Of a stretch of 62,953 nucleotides of DNA, positions 8,688 to 16,392 are shown in pieces. The first letter of the stretch is position 1. Every line of letters starts with the position of its first letter. The stretch lies in assembly GCF_020253525.1 (NCBI RefSeq), contig NZ_JADCBK010000038.1, positions 1-62,953 on the forward strand. The letters are read 5' to 3'. The notes under the pieces are model-generated. The model searched no databases. It saw only the letters and a program-made list of their open reading frames with translations, and was not told the origin of the DNA. Source of the stretch: Aquidulcibacter sp. (GTDB lineage Bacteria > Pseudomonadota > Alphaproteobacteria > Caulobacterales > Aquidulcibacteraceae). A program made the position numbers and the translations under genes.

Positions 8688-8893
8688 TCTGGAAGCGGTT
8701 TGGTGCCCATTCTGGTCACCCAACCGCTTGTTCAATTGTTTCTGCGACCTCTGGGTAGTCAAGTGTCCGTTTTCTTCGAAAACGGCTCGCTTGCGACGCA
8801 GCAAAGCTGCGCACTTGACGGCCCAGATGTCGCGGCCATGCTTCATGATCCATTTTGGTGAAACAAGGTTTCCACCAAAATGGGTCCAGATGG
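8688..8893 (-). repeat. 206-bp structured repeat, copy B (inverted)
   Basis: Reverse-complement partner of 302-507, equal in length, with the same hairpins conserved. Differences fall largely in loops and unpaired positions (for example cagcTTCgctg versus cagcTTTgctg). Together the two copies bracket the ABC, flagellin, YjdM and SulP genes, leaving ~8.2 kb between them. Confidence 0.8.
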
Positions 8894-8914
8894 AGAAATC
8901 TTAAAGCGTTGTCA

Positions 8915-8940
8915 TCCCGGACGGCGCAGCCGATCCGGGA
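8915..8940. repeat. REP-like hairpin
   Basis: TCCCGGA-CGGC-gca-GCCG-ATCCGGGA: a GC-rich imperfect palindrome preceded by GTCA. A degenerate relative occurs near 10375-10420 (GCCGGACGGCGTCAGCCAATCGGGGACC). This is the common GTCATCCCGGA type of intergenic repeat. Confidence 0.7.
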
Positions 8941-9038
8941 CCTCCTAACGCAAACTCGCGGAGGTCCCCGCTCTCCACTTCGTTCCGGCGAGGATAGGAG
9001 CGGCGTAAACCAATCTCTTGGGCTTGGCGCTCAAGCGC

Positions 9039-9515
9039 TCACACGATTTGAAAATCGACCTGCTCGGCTGGAACCGCCTGACCATCGGGGGTCACCAAGG
9101 CAATTTGAAGTGTCTGGCCAGTCCGGCGATCGGTGAGTCGGACTGGGGACGGACCGGTTTGCAGGTGACGCTCGCCCCATTGCATCAGAGCGATCAGGGT
9201 TAAGGCGAGATCCTGGCCCATCGGGCTTAATTGATATGCATAGCGAACCCGGTCGCGCCCCTGTCGATAAGGCGCTTTCACCAGAAGGCCCGCACCGACT
9301 AGGGCCTTCAAGCGGGTACTTAAGATGCCACGCGGAATGGTGAGATCCGCGCGTAAATCATCAAAGCGCGACACCCCGTAAAAGGCCTCACGCAGGATCA
9401 AAAGGGTCCAGCGATCTCCCAAAAGCTCGGTCGCCAAAGCCATGCCACAGGCATCGCGCGCCACCGGAGCAGATCGGATCGGAGTTTCAGAGGGGTAAGT
9501 TTCCGGCGTTGACAT
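9039..9515 (-). CDS. HxlR-family transcriptional regulator
   Basis: 158 residues from the chosen start. The winged helix-turn-helix core reads CGMALATELLGDRWTLLILR, then RFDDLRADLTIPRGILSTRL and LSPMGQDLALTLIALMQWGE, all hallmarks of HxlR/MarR-like regulators. The C-terminal ~35 residues form an extra small domain. The upstream in-frame extension to 9605 is not favoured because it would overlap the divergent promoter; no strong RBS is visible before 9515. It probably controls the divergent HD gene and itself. Confidence 0.88.
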   Translation of the reverse strand: MSTPETYPSETPIRSAPVARDACGMALATELLGDRWTLLILREAFYGVSRFDDLRADLTIPRGILSTRLKALVGAGLLVKAPYRQGRDRVRYAYQLSPMGQDLALTLIALMQWGERHLQTGPSPVRLTDRRTGQTLQIALVTPDGQAVPAEQVDFQIV

Positions 9516-9520
9516 CAGCG

Positions 9521-9564
9521 ACTGAGTAGGACATTTTGATCTAAGTTCAAAATAAAGACTCAGT
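9521..9564. promoter_or_regulatory. Nested palindrome between HxlR and HD genes
   Basis: Outer arms ACTGAGT (9521-9527) and ACTCAGT (9558-9564); inner arms ATTTTGA (9533-9539) and TCAAAAT (9547-9553). All are centred on about 9543. HxlR proteins bind as dimers to inverted repeats, so this is the natural operator candidate. Confidence 0.65.
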
Positions 9565-9649
9565 AGCCTTGAACGTGCGTGACCTTCCCTCGCTTCCCGA
9601 TCCACATCGATTTGGCGGTCCTGGATGGCTAGAACGCTCAGGCGGGGTC

Positions 9650-10339
9650 ATGAATTTGCCCGAATGCGCGCGCGGCCTTGCCATTGCCAGCCAGCAGCAG
9701 GTGGCCAACATTTGGCAACGCCTAACTCCCCGCTTGGCACGGGTGGGAGATGTGAGTGACTTGCCTCCCGTGCCTGATAGCCGACTGGTGCGACTGGCCG
9801 AGGAAGCCGCCCTCTCCCAGAGCCCAGAACTCTTGCACCATGGCTATCGCTCTGCCCTTTTCGGGCGCGCATTAGCCCATATCGACAAGGTGAAGGTTGA
9901 TCCAGAATTGCTGCATCTGTGCGGGATATTGCACGATGTTGGGCTGATGGAGGACGTCGCGGGCGAGGATTTTACGCTGCGCAGCGCCCAAACGGCCCGC
10001 GCCTGTGCGCATGAGGCTGGCGAACCAGCAGCCACGGGCGACCATCTCCACGATGCGCTGATTGTCCATACCAGCGTCGGCATCAAGCCAGATCGCGATG
10101 GTGCTTTGGGGCGTTACACCCAATATGGCGCGATGGTTGACTTAACCGGATTGCGTTTGGCCCATTTGCCGCGCCCCTTCGTCAATGAGGTGCTGGCGCG
10201 GCATCCGCGCGGTGCGTTTAAGCGGGAAATCTTGCGACGTCTCGAACTGGAAGCGAAAGCTGTGAAGGGTGGCCGCTTTGATTTTGCGATCCAAGTTGGC
10301 TTCCCTTTGGCCGTCAGGGCCGCCCCTTTTTCCGGCTAA
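9650..10339 (+). CDS. HD-domain hydrolase
   Basis: 229 residues. The metal-binding HD motif appears as LCGILHDVGLMEDV, with an upstream His (LLHHGYRSALFGRAL) and a downstream HDALIVHTSVG, as in HD phosphohydrolases and cyanamide-hydratase-like proteins. The ATG at 9650 is preferred over a TTG at 9569, since GGCGGGG precedes it and the longer form would run into the operator. The substrate is unknown. It is divergent from the HxlR regulator, which likely controls it. Confidence 0.82.
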   Translation: MNLPECARGLAIASQQQVANIWQRLTPRLARVGDVSDLPPVPDSRLVRLAEEAALSQSPELLHHGYRSALFGRALAHIDKVKVDPELLHLCGILHDVGLMEDVAGEDFTLRSAQTARACAHEAGEPAATGDHLHDALIVHTSVGIKPDRDGALGRYTQYGAMVDLTGLRLAHLPRPFVNEVLARHPRGAFKREILRRLELEAKAVKGGRFDFAIQVGFPLAVRAAPFSG

Positions 10340-10443
10340 ATGCAACACTATCGGCGCCGCGCGCTTTGCACGCCCCCATGAGGTTATCTTGCCGGACGGC
10401 GTCAGCCAATCGGGGACCTTGCGCCGTAAAGTCCCACAAGGTC

Positions 10444-10470
10444 CGCGCTCTCCGCTTTGCTTTGGCGGGG
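10444..10470 (+). repeat. Dispersed repeat, copy 2
   Basis: Identical to 8641-8667 over 27 bp. It sits in the 217-bp gap after the HD gene with a degenerate REP-like hairpin just before it. Confidence 0.75.
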
Positions 10471-10556
10471 TTACATCGTGGGGGTGTGGGGTGCGCACCG
10501 ACGGCTGTGAAGGCAACCGCACACCTAAATCAACAGGCCATCCATCCATCGACTTC

Positions 10557-11012
10557 TTAAGCACTTGGCGGCCACCAAAAATGCCAACACAAACGCCCAC
10601 TCGTTGTCGTGGTATAGAGCACGAAGTCCCCTTCTCCACGTGCAAGTCTTTCAAGACAGGCAATCAAATCTGCACAGCTTGTTGCCCCAATCGTCAGTTG
10701 CAGATGATTGCCCTGCGCAACCAATTCAAGACCGGATACGTCAGGTGAATAGGCCACGCGAAGCTTATCAAACTGCTGATCACAGGCTTGATTGTATCCA
10801 ACCCCATAAAGGAGAGGCTCTGAAACCACTTCCAGGGGCAAAGTACGGTAAGCGGCATCATCGCTGCGCAAGAAGTTGATCCATGTGATAAAGGCTTCAG
10901 CGCCGGCTCGATCAGCCGAGACATGCCAGCCCCGCCAGCCTTCCTTCGGCTGGCGATATTGCCAAATCCACAGCTTTCCCAAAAATGGCGGGGGCGATTT
11001 CCAAGTCTGCAC
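10557..11012 (-). CDS. Protein of unknown function (151 aa)
   Basis: Not recognised. It is soluble and Trp-rich (WIWQYRQPKEGWRGWHVS near the start and CWHFWWPP at the end). No signal peptide or membrane segment. It is supported as a real gene by a GTG start at 11012 preceded at ideal spacing by a perfect AGGAGG (AGGAGGTTTGAGTG). It is divergent from the LacI regulator, with 264 bp of repeat-containing DNA between. Confidence 0.72.
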   Translation of the reverse strand: MQTWKSPPPFLGKLWIWQYRQPKEGWRGWHVSADRAGAEAFITWINFLRSDDAAYRTLPLEVVSEPLLYGVGYNQACDQQFDKLRVAYSPDVSGLELVAQGNHLQLTIGATSCADLIACLERLARGEGDFVLYTTTTSGRLCWHFWWPPSA

Positions 11013-11276
11013 TCAAACCTCCTATGTCTTTGGATGCCGTGGCAGCGTGCTTACCCTTTCCTGAACGCGGGCTACGGCTAGGTAAGGACATTTCTTTCCC
11101 GGTCAAGCATGGGGAAGCCCAGTCCCAGACCTTGTGCCGTAAAGCCCCACCTCTTTCCCAAAAAGTATATCCTTCATGTGGAAATCGGTTGCATAAATCT
11201 GTGTTCGCTTTCAAATCTGATTTCAGAAAGCGGTGACAAGCTGCGTAAGCCTTGCACACGCAAAAGGAGATGATTT

Positions 11277-12293
11277 GTGGCAGAAGATGGCCCCTTGAAG
11301 ATGGCCGATGTGGCCCGCTTGGCAAAGGTGTCTATGTCGACGGTGTCGCGGGCGCTGGCAGATAATCCCTTGATCCCAGAAGACCGGCGGCGGGAAATTC
11401 AGCGTATCGCCGCCGAGGCTGGCTATGTCATCAATCAATCGGCTCGTTCGCTGCGGATGCGGAAAACCCAGACCATTGGCGTTGTTTTCCCCTTGGGCCA
11501 TGACGTGGGGCAATTAATCTCTGACCCCTTCTTCATTGAGATGTTTGGCCGCTTGGCCGATGAAATCACGACCCGCGGCTATCAAGTCTTGCTATGCCGG
11601 GTGACCGATACGTCAGACGGGTGGCTCAACCGGATCATCCAATCGCATCGCCAAGATGGTTTGGTGATTGTCGGCCAATCGGACCAACATGAGGCCCTCA
11701 ATCATGCAGCAGAATCCTATCACCCGCTGGTGGTATGGGGCGGGCATTTGAGTGGGCAAGTCTATTGTTCGGTGGGGACCGACAATATTGGCGGGGCGCG
11801 CCGGGCCGTGGATCATTTGTTGGGGCTGGGCCGCAAACGCATCGCCTTTTTGGGCATGTTGGAACTGCCCGAAATTAGTTTGCGCTATGAAGGCTATGTG
11901 CGGGCCTTGCGCGCGGCGGGGATTGAGCACGACCCTGCCCTGGTGATCCCCGCCCATTTCTCGTTTGAGACCGCCTATGAAGCGGCCCGCGAATTGATTG
12001 AAAGCGGCACGCCCTTTGACGCGATTTTCGCCACGTCTGACATTATCGCGCTGGCCGCCATCCAAGCCCTTGCCGCAGCGGGGATTGATGTGCCGGGGCA
12101 AGTCAGTGTCGTGGGCTTTGACGATATCGCCATCGCGGCCCAATCAACCCCACCCTTAACCAGTGTGCAACAAGACCTCGCCAAAGGGGCTAGAACCATC
12201 GTCGACCTCTTGTTTAAGCGCATGGCCGGCGAAGACGCACCATCGGCAACCCTTCTACCCAAACTGGTCGTGCGCAAGTCCTGCGGCGGCTAG
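11277..12293 (+). CDS. LacI-family repressor of the sucrose locus
   Basis: 338 residues: an N-terminal helix-turn-helix (MADVARLAKVSMSTVSRALA, residues ~9-28), a hinge (SARSLRMRKT), then a periplasmic-binding-protein-like sugar sensor domain (TIGVVFPL... to ~330). The GTG start follows AAGGAG. It lies directly before the MFS sugar carrier. Operators of the form TGCAAT-NN-ATTGCR before the carrier and the TonB receptor are its likely targets. The inducer is inferred to be sucrose or a fructoside from the neighbours. Confidence 0.93.
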   Translation: MAEDGPLKMADVARLAKVSMSTVSRALADNPLIPEDRRREIQRIAAEAGYVINQSARSLRMRKTQTIGVVFPLGHDVGQLISDPFFIEMFGRLADEITTRGYQVLLCRVTDTSDGWLNRIIQSHRQDGLVIVGQSDQHEALNHAAESYHPLVVWGGHLSGQVYCSVGTDNIGGARRAVDHLLGLGRKRIAFLGMLELPEISLRYEGYVRALRAAGIEHDPALVIPAHFSFETAYEAARELIESGTPFDAIFATSDIIALAAIQALAAAGIDVPGQVSVVGFDDIAIAAQSTPPLTSVQQDLAKGARTIVDLLFKRMAGEDAPSATLLPKLVVRKSCGG

Positions 12294-12370
12294 AAAGACT
12301 GGGCTTTACGGCCGCCGATTTGCCGCTAACGCCTCGGTCTACAAATTGGGCTCGCTTTTCCACTTGCTTT

Positions 12371-12384
12371 TGCAATCGATTGCG
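12371..12384. promoter_or_regulatory. LacI-type operator before the MFS carrier
   Basis: TGCAATCGATTGCG, with a perfect 12-bp palindrome GCAATCGATTGC, 61 bp before the MFS start. The arms equal those of the two sites before the TonB receptor at 20658-20695. Confidence 0.8.
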
Positions 12385-12444
12385 TTAGCGTAAATCCCAG
12401 AGGACAGAGCGCATAAGCGCCGGTGCACTTTTGGGAGGAAGAAC

Positions 12445-13761
12445 ATGACTCAACCGGCGTTGAAGCCGCATTTGCCCTTGTGGCGCATTGCGGAAATGAA
12501 TCTGGGCTTTCTCGGCTTGCAGTTCAGCTTTGGTCTGCAACAGGGCAATATGGGCCCGATTTATAGCTATTTGGGTGCTGATGAGGCCTCGCTCCCCCTG
12601 TTGCAACTAGCAGGGCCGCTGACTGGTCTATTGGTGCAACCCATCATTGGCGCGATGAGTGACCGGACGGCCAGCAAATGGGGCCGTCGTACCCCCTATT
12701 TTATCGTCGGGGCCATTATGTGTTCGCTTGGGCTGTTCTTCATGCCCTTAAGCTCGTCCATTCTGATGGCGGTCTCGCTTCTGTGGATTTTGGACGCGGG
12801 CAATAACATCACGATGGAACCCTACCGCGCCTATGTCAGCGACCGGCTGAACCCGAACCAACGTCAATTCGGCTTCCTATCGCAGAGCGCTTTTACGGGC
12901 CTTGCCCAGATGTTGGCCTTCCTGTCGCCTTCCATCATGATCAATCTTTTGGGCTTTGATGTGAATGCGGTTGATGCCCACAATATTCCCGAAACCACCA
13001 AAGTTGCCTTTACCATTGGCGCAGTCCTGTCGATCAGTACGATCCTGTGGTCGGTTTTCCGCGTACGCGAATTGCCACTGACTGAGGCCGAAATCGCCTA
13101 TATCAAAAGCAAGCCTTTGACGGTGAAAGGCACGCTGCTTGAGATTTGGGACGCTATCCTCACCATGCCAAAGGCCATGCGCAAATTGGCACTCATGAGC
13201 TTGTTTCAATGGTATGGCATGGCCGCTTATTGGGGCTATATCATCTATTCCATCAGCCGGTCGGTTTATGGCACGTCGGAGGCGGTCTCTGAAGGCTTCC
13301 GAATGGCCGTGGTTACCAATGGCGAGATTGGTGGCTTTTATAATGGGATTGCCTTTATCGCCGCGTTCGCGATGGTGCCCTTTACGCGGCGCTTTGGGCC
13401 GGAAGTTGTTCATGCCTGCTGTCTGACTTTGGGCGGGATCGGCATGTTGTTTATGCCCCATATTGGCGAGAAGGCCCTCTTGTTCATCCCCGCCATCGGC
13501 ATAGGCTTGGCGTGGGCCAGTATCATGGGCAATCCCTTTGTGATCCTGTCAGGGGCTGTGCCGCCAGAGCGGACCGGGGTCTATATGGGGATTTTCAACA
13601 TGATGATCGTCATCCCGATGTTGTTGATCGCCGCAACTTTGCCCTTCTATTACGAGCCTTTGATGGGGGGTGATGCGCGCCATGTGATTACGATGGCTGG
13701 CATCATGTTGATGATTGCGGCAGTCTGCGTTCTGTGGGTGCGGGAGAAGCGCCCCGCTTAG
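12445..13761 (+). CDS. MFS sugar carrier (sucrose/glycoside type)
   Basis: 438 residues with about 12 membrane spans. The loop-2 motif SDRTASKWGRRTPY near residues 72-85 is the R-x-G-R-R signature of SLC45/GPH-like disaccharide carriers, and GNNITMEPYRAYVSD follows. It carries sugar across the inner membrane after TonB-receptor import. The ATG follows GGGAGGAAGAAC. It is repressed through the operator at 12371-12384. The next gene starts 9 bp after its stop. Confidence 0.9.
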   Translation: MTQPALKPHLPLWRIAEMNLGFLGLQFSFGLQQGNMGPIYSYLGADEASLPLLQLAGPLTGLLVQPIIGAMSDRTASKWGRRTPYFIVGAIMCSLGLFFMPLSSSILMAVSLLWILDAGNNITMEPYRAYVSDRLNPNQRQFGFLSQSAFTGLAQMLAFLSPSIMINLLGFDVNAVDAHNIPETTKVAFTIGAVLSISTILWSVFRVRELPLTEAEIAYIKSKPLTVKGTLLEIWDAILTMPKAMRKLALMSLFQWYGMAAYWGYIIYSISRSVYGTSEAVSEGFRMAVVTNGEIGGFYNGIAFIAAFAMVPFTRRFGPEVVHACCLTLGGIGMLFMPHIGEKALLFIPAIGIGLAWASIMGNPFVILSGAVPPERTGVYMGIFNMMIVIPMLLIAATLPFYYEPLMGGDARHVITMAGIMLMIAAVCVLWVREKRPA

Positions 13762-13769
13762 GCAGGATT

Positions 13770-15143
13770 ATGGCAGTCAATTGGCTTCAAACTGGCCTCG
13801 CCAAGCGCGACCTTCAGGATATGGAGGGCGCGCTTGACGCATTAGAGCGCGCGGTCGCTTTAAGCCCTACGAACCCGACCGCCGCTTTCGCCTATGCGCA
13901 GGTGCGGTTTGAAACCGGGCGCGATGCGGTTACAGCCTTTGAACGCGCCCTCGCGCTTGATCCCGCTAATCCGCATGTGATCCGCACCTATGCAGCGGCC
14001 TATGCCGCCGAAGGTGATGCGGCGCGCGCCCAAACCATCCTGCTCGATACCTTAACCCAACATCCCCAATGGCTCGACGGACATAAGAGCCTTGCGACCC
14101 TGCGGGTGGCCATTGGCCAGCGGCAAAGCTTTGACGAAAGCTATCGCCGCGCGATAGCCGCTTTGCCCGGTAGCCTCAGCCTGCGGCTGGCCCATCTACA
14201 TTTGCTGCAAACCGCACAGGCATGGGAGGAAGCCCGCACCCATCTTGCCCAAGCCCACCAAGCTTTGGGCCCCAGTCGCGGGCTAGAAGTTGCCCGTGTC
14301 TCGATTGAGAGTGAAAGCGGCGGACCTTTAAGCCGCGATCCCCATTTGTTTGATGCCTTGAAAGATTGGGCCGATCCCGGCCTTGATCTGTGCCGGGTGC
14401 GCCATGCTTTGCGCCTTGGCCAGCCAGAAGCCGCCCTTGCCCGCGCGAAACCCTATGTGTCGACACCCCATGCCCGCTTGTTCTGGCCCTATGTGTCCTT
14501 ATGCTGGCGGCTTCTGGGCGACCCAGCGGCTGATTGGCTGGACGGGGTAGCGTCAGAACATGTCCGTGCGATTGATCTTGGCCTAAATGGGGTTGAGCTG
14601 AGCGCGCTGGCAGATGACTTGCGTGCCTTACACACCGCCCAAGCCCCCTATCTGGAACAATCGGTGAAGGGTGGGACACAAACCGACCGGCAACTTTTCT
14701 TCCGCCCGATCCCAAGCATCCAACATGTCCGCGCCAAAATCCAAAGCGCGGTTGCCAATTATCTGGCAGGCCTTCCGCCTCCACGTGAGGGTCATCCCTT
14801 ACTGGGCCCGCCAAGGGACAAGCCAATCCTGTTTGAGGGCAGCTGGTCAGTCCTGTTACAGGCGGGCGGCTTTCATCGCGTCCATACCCATCCGATGGGC
14901 TGGATCAGCTCAGCCTTACACATAGAGCTGCCGGATACGGCAGCGGCAGGGCCAGCGCCCGCCGGCTTCCTTAGTTTTGGGGAAGGCCCGCCCGAGCTGG
15001 AGCTTGGGCTTGGCCCGACCCATCACATTGCCCCTAAAGCTGGAACGCTCGTTCTCTTCCCATCCACCCATTGGCACCGGACCGTGCCGATTGCGGCAGG
15101 TGAACGCTTAAGCCTCGCCTTTGATATTCGCCAGCCGATCTAG
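13770..15143 (+). CDS. TPR protein with putative 2OG-Fe(II) oxygenase domain
   Basis: 457 residues. The N-terminal half is tetratricopeptide-like (GLAKRDLQDMEGALDALERA, ALDPANPHVIRTYAAAYAAE). The C-terminal ~180 residues resemble the 2OG-FeII_Oxy_5 family: VHTHPMGWISSALHIELP, GTLVLFPSTHWHRTVP and a closing GERLSLAFDI, giving His ligands and an Arg for 2-oxoglutarate. The ATG at 13770 has GGCAGGA before it. Genes of this kind accompany TonB receptors and tryptophan-halogenase-like genes in Caulobacterales; the substrate is unknown. Its stop overlaps the convergent GH68 stop by 4 bp. Confidence 0.82.
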   Translation: MAVNWLQTGLAKRDLQDMEGALDALERAVALSPTNPTAAFAYAQVRFETGRDAVTAFERALALDPANPHVIRTYAAAYAAEGDAARAQTILLDTLTQHPQWLDGHKSLATLRVAIGQRQSFDESYRRAIAALPGSLSLRLAHLHLLQTAQAWEEARTHLAQAHQALGPSRGLEVARVSIESESGGPLSRDPHLFDALKDWADPGLDLCRVRHALRLGQPEAALARAKPYVSTPHARLFWPYVSLCWRLLGDPAADWLDGVASEHVRAIDLGLNGVELSALADDLRALHTAQAPYLEQSVKGGTQTDRQLFFRPIPSIQHVRAKIQSAVANYLAGLPPPREGHPLLGPPRDKPILFEGSWSVLLQAGGFHRVHTHPMGWISSALHIELPDTAAAGPAPAGFLSFGEGPPELELGLGPTHHIAPKAGTLVLFPSTHWHRTVPIAAGERLSLAFDIRQPI

Positions 15144-16354
15144 CCGATGATCGTGCTGGTCTTCCCGTCCAGTTTCAAATAGCTCGACGGTGCGATAGAG
15201 CCTGCAAATTGGGCTTGCTTAAGCGCTGAATCTTTTAGGATATCCCCGCCCTTTAGCCCCCAGAAATCGACAAAGCTGACCACTTCGAGCGAGGGTAGGA
15301 CCTGCCAGGCATAGGCTTGGCGTGGCTCTTCCGGCGGATTGGCGAGCACGAGGCCCGAGCCGTTCAAGGGCTCAAACGGTCCAAACAAAGAGGGGCCGAC
15401 CATGCCATAAAGCCCGGTCGGGCCTTGGGCAAAACGGGTGTCGAAGATATGCGCTTGGGTCGACCAGAATAGATAATAAAGGCCATCGCGCACAAACATG
15501 TGCGGTCGTTCCATCTCACTGGCGAGGCCAAAGGCATCCAGAATGGGTGGCAAAAGCTCAAAGGCCTCTTGGCCGTCTGGGTCGTTCGCCTTGGCAAGGC
15601 CAATCACCCCGTCATAGGGACTGGCCGGCAAATGCGAGGCGCGCGAAGCGGTAAACAAGATATAGCCCACGCCATCAGCAGGGTCGCGGAACCAGTAAGG
15701 GTCGCGGAAGCCCTTGATTTGACCAGGCACGCCTTGGGTCATGGACAGGTCGGCATAAAGCTCACCGGTATTGACCACTGTTTGGGTGAGGCCACGCCAA
15801 CTTGTCACGCGGGGCAATGTGCCCGTTAGGTCCAAAGTGCCGACCGCATGGAACAAACGTTGCTCAAAGTCTGGCTTGGCTTCGCCGCGGCGACCGGCAG
15901 CGGTAAACCATAAGGTGACTTCGCCAGTTTCAGGGTTCAGGCGGGTAGAACCCGACCACTCACGGCTGCCCGGCGAAAAGCCATCGGGCAGAAGATTGCC
16001 GCAATCGCGCCAACCCGCTTCAGACTTCAAGAGCAAGCGCATCCGCGCCATGTTGTGGCGTACATCTGGGTCTGGCAGGCGCGGCGCAGACAACATCACC
16101 CATAAGCTGCCCGCCTCAAGCGTAACCAGATCGCCATTGTCCAATTGAACGGGCCAAATGTCCCACAGGGTTAAAGTTGGATCGAGATGTTGAACATCGG
16201 CTGCGCCAAAGAGGCGTGGGCTCGGCAGGCGAGCGGCATCAAGCTGGGCCAAATGCGACGCACGCCAGAAATTGGGTCGCCACTGCGGGCTGACATCAGG
16301 AACAAGTTTTGGAGACGGGGTTAGAGGCACGCTGAATTTGTCCTGATTGGTCAT
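15140..16354 (-). CDS. GH68 sucrase / levansucrase-like enzyme
   Basis: 404 residues. All GH68 landmarks are present in order: LWDIWPVQ (nucleophile Asp), EWSGSTRLNP, FRDPYWF (RDP Asp), SEMERPHMF (acid/base Glu) and GPFEPLNGSGLVLANP, close to the Zymomonas enzymes. It hydrolyses sucrose and may transfer fructosyl units. No signal peptide is seen from the ATG at 16354; a start at 16420 would overlap the halogenase-like gene and is less likely. A cytoplasmic sucrase acting after the MFS carrier fits; secretion without a signal, as in Zymomonas, cannot be excluded. Confidence 0.93.
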   Translation of the reverse strand: MTNQDKFSVPLTPSPKLVPDVSPQWRPNFWRASHLAQLDAARLPSPRLFGAADVQHLDPTLTLWDIWPVQLDNGDLVTLEAGSLWVMLSAPRLPDPDVRHNMARMRLLLKSEAGWRDCGNLLPDGFSPGSREWSGSTRLNPETGEVTLWFTAAGRRGEAKPDFEQRLFHAVGTLDLTGTLPRVTSWRGLTQTVVNTGELYADLSMTQGVPGQIKGFRDPYWFRDPADGVGYILFTASRASHLPASPYDGVIGLAKANDPDGQEAFELLPPILDAFGLASEMERPHMFVRDGLYYLFWSTQAHIFDTRFAQGPTGLYGMVGPSLFGPFEPLNGSGLVLANPPEEPRQAYAWQVLPSLEVVSFVDFWGLKGGDILKDSALKQAQFAGSIAPSSYLKLDGKTSTIIG

Positions 16355-16392
16355 CACACAGGTGATGGTAAATGGCGGCAGAGAAAGGTCAC

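Larger units (their letters stand above)
8603..9038. other. Repeat-filled gap between SulP and HxlR genes
   Basis: No gene seen. It contains the dispersed 27-bp repeat, copy B of the 206-bp structured repeat and a REP-like hairpin at 8915-8940. Short frames here read through repeats. Confidence 0.7.
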
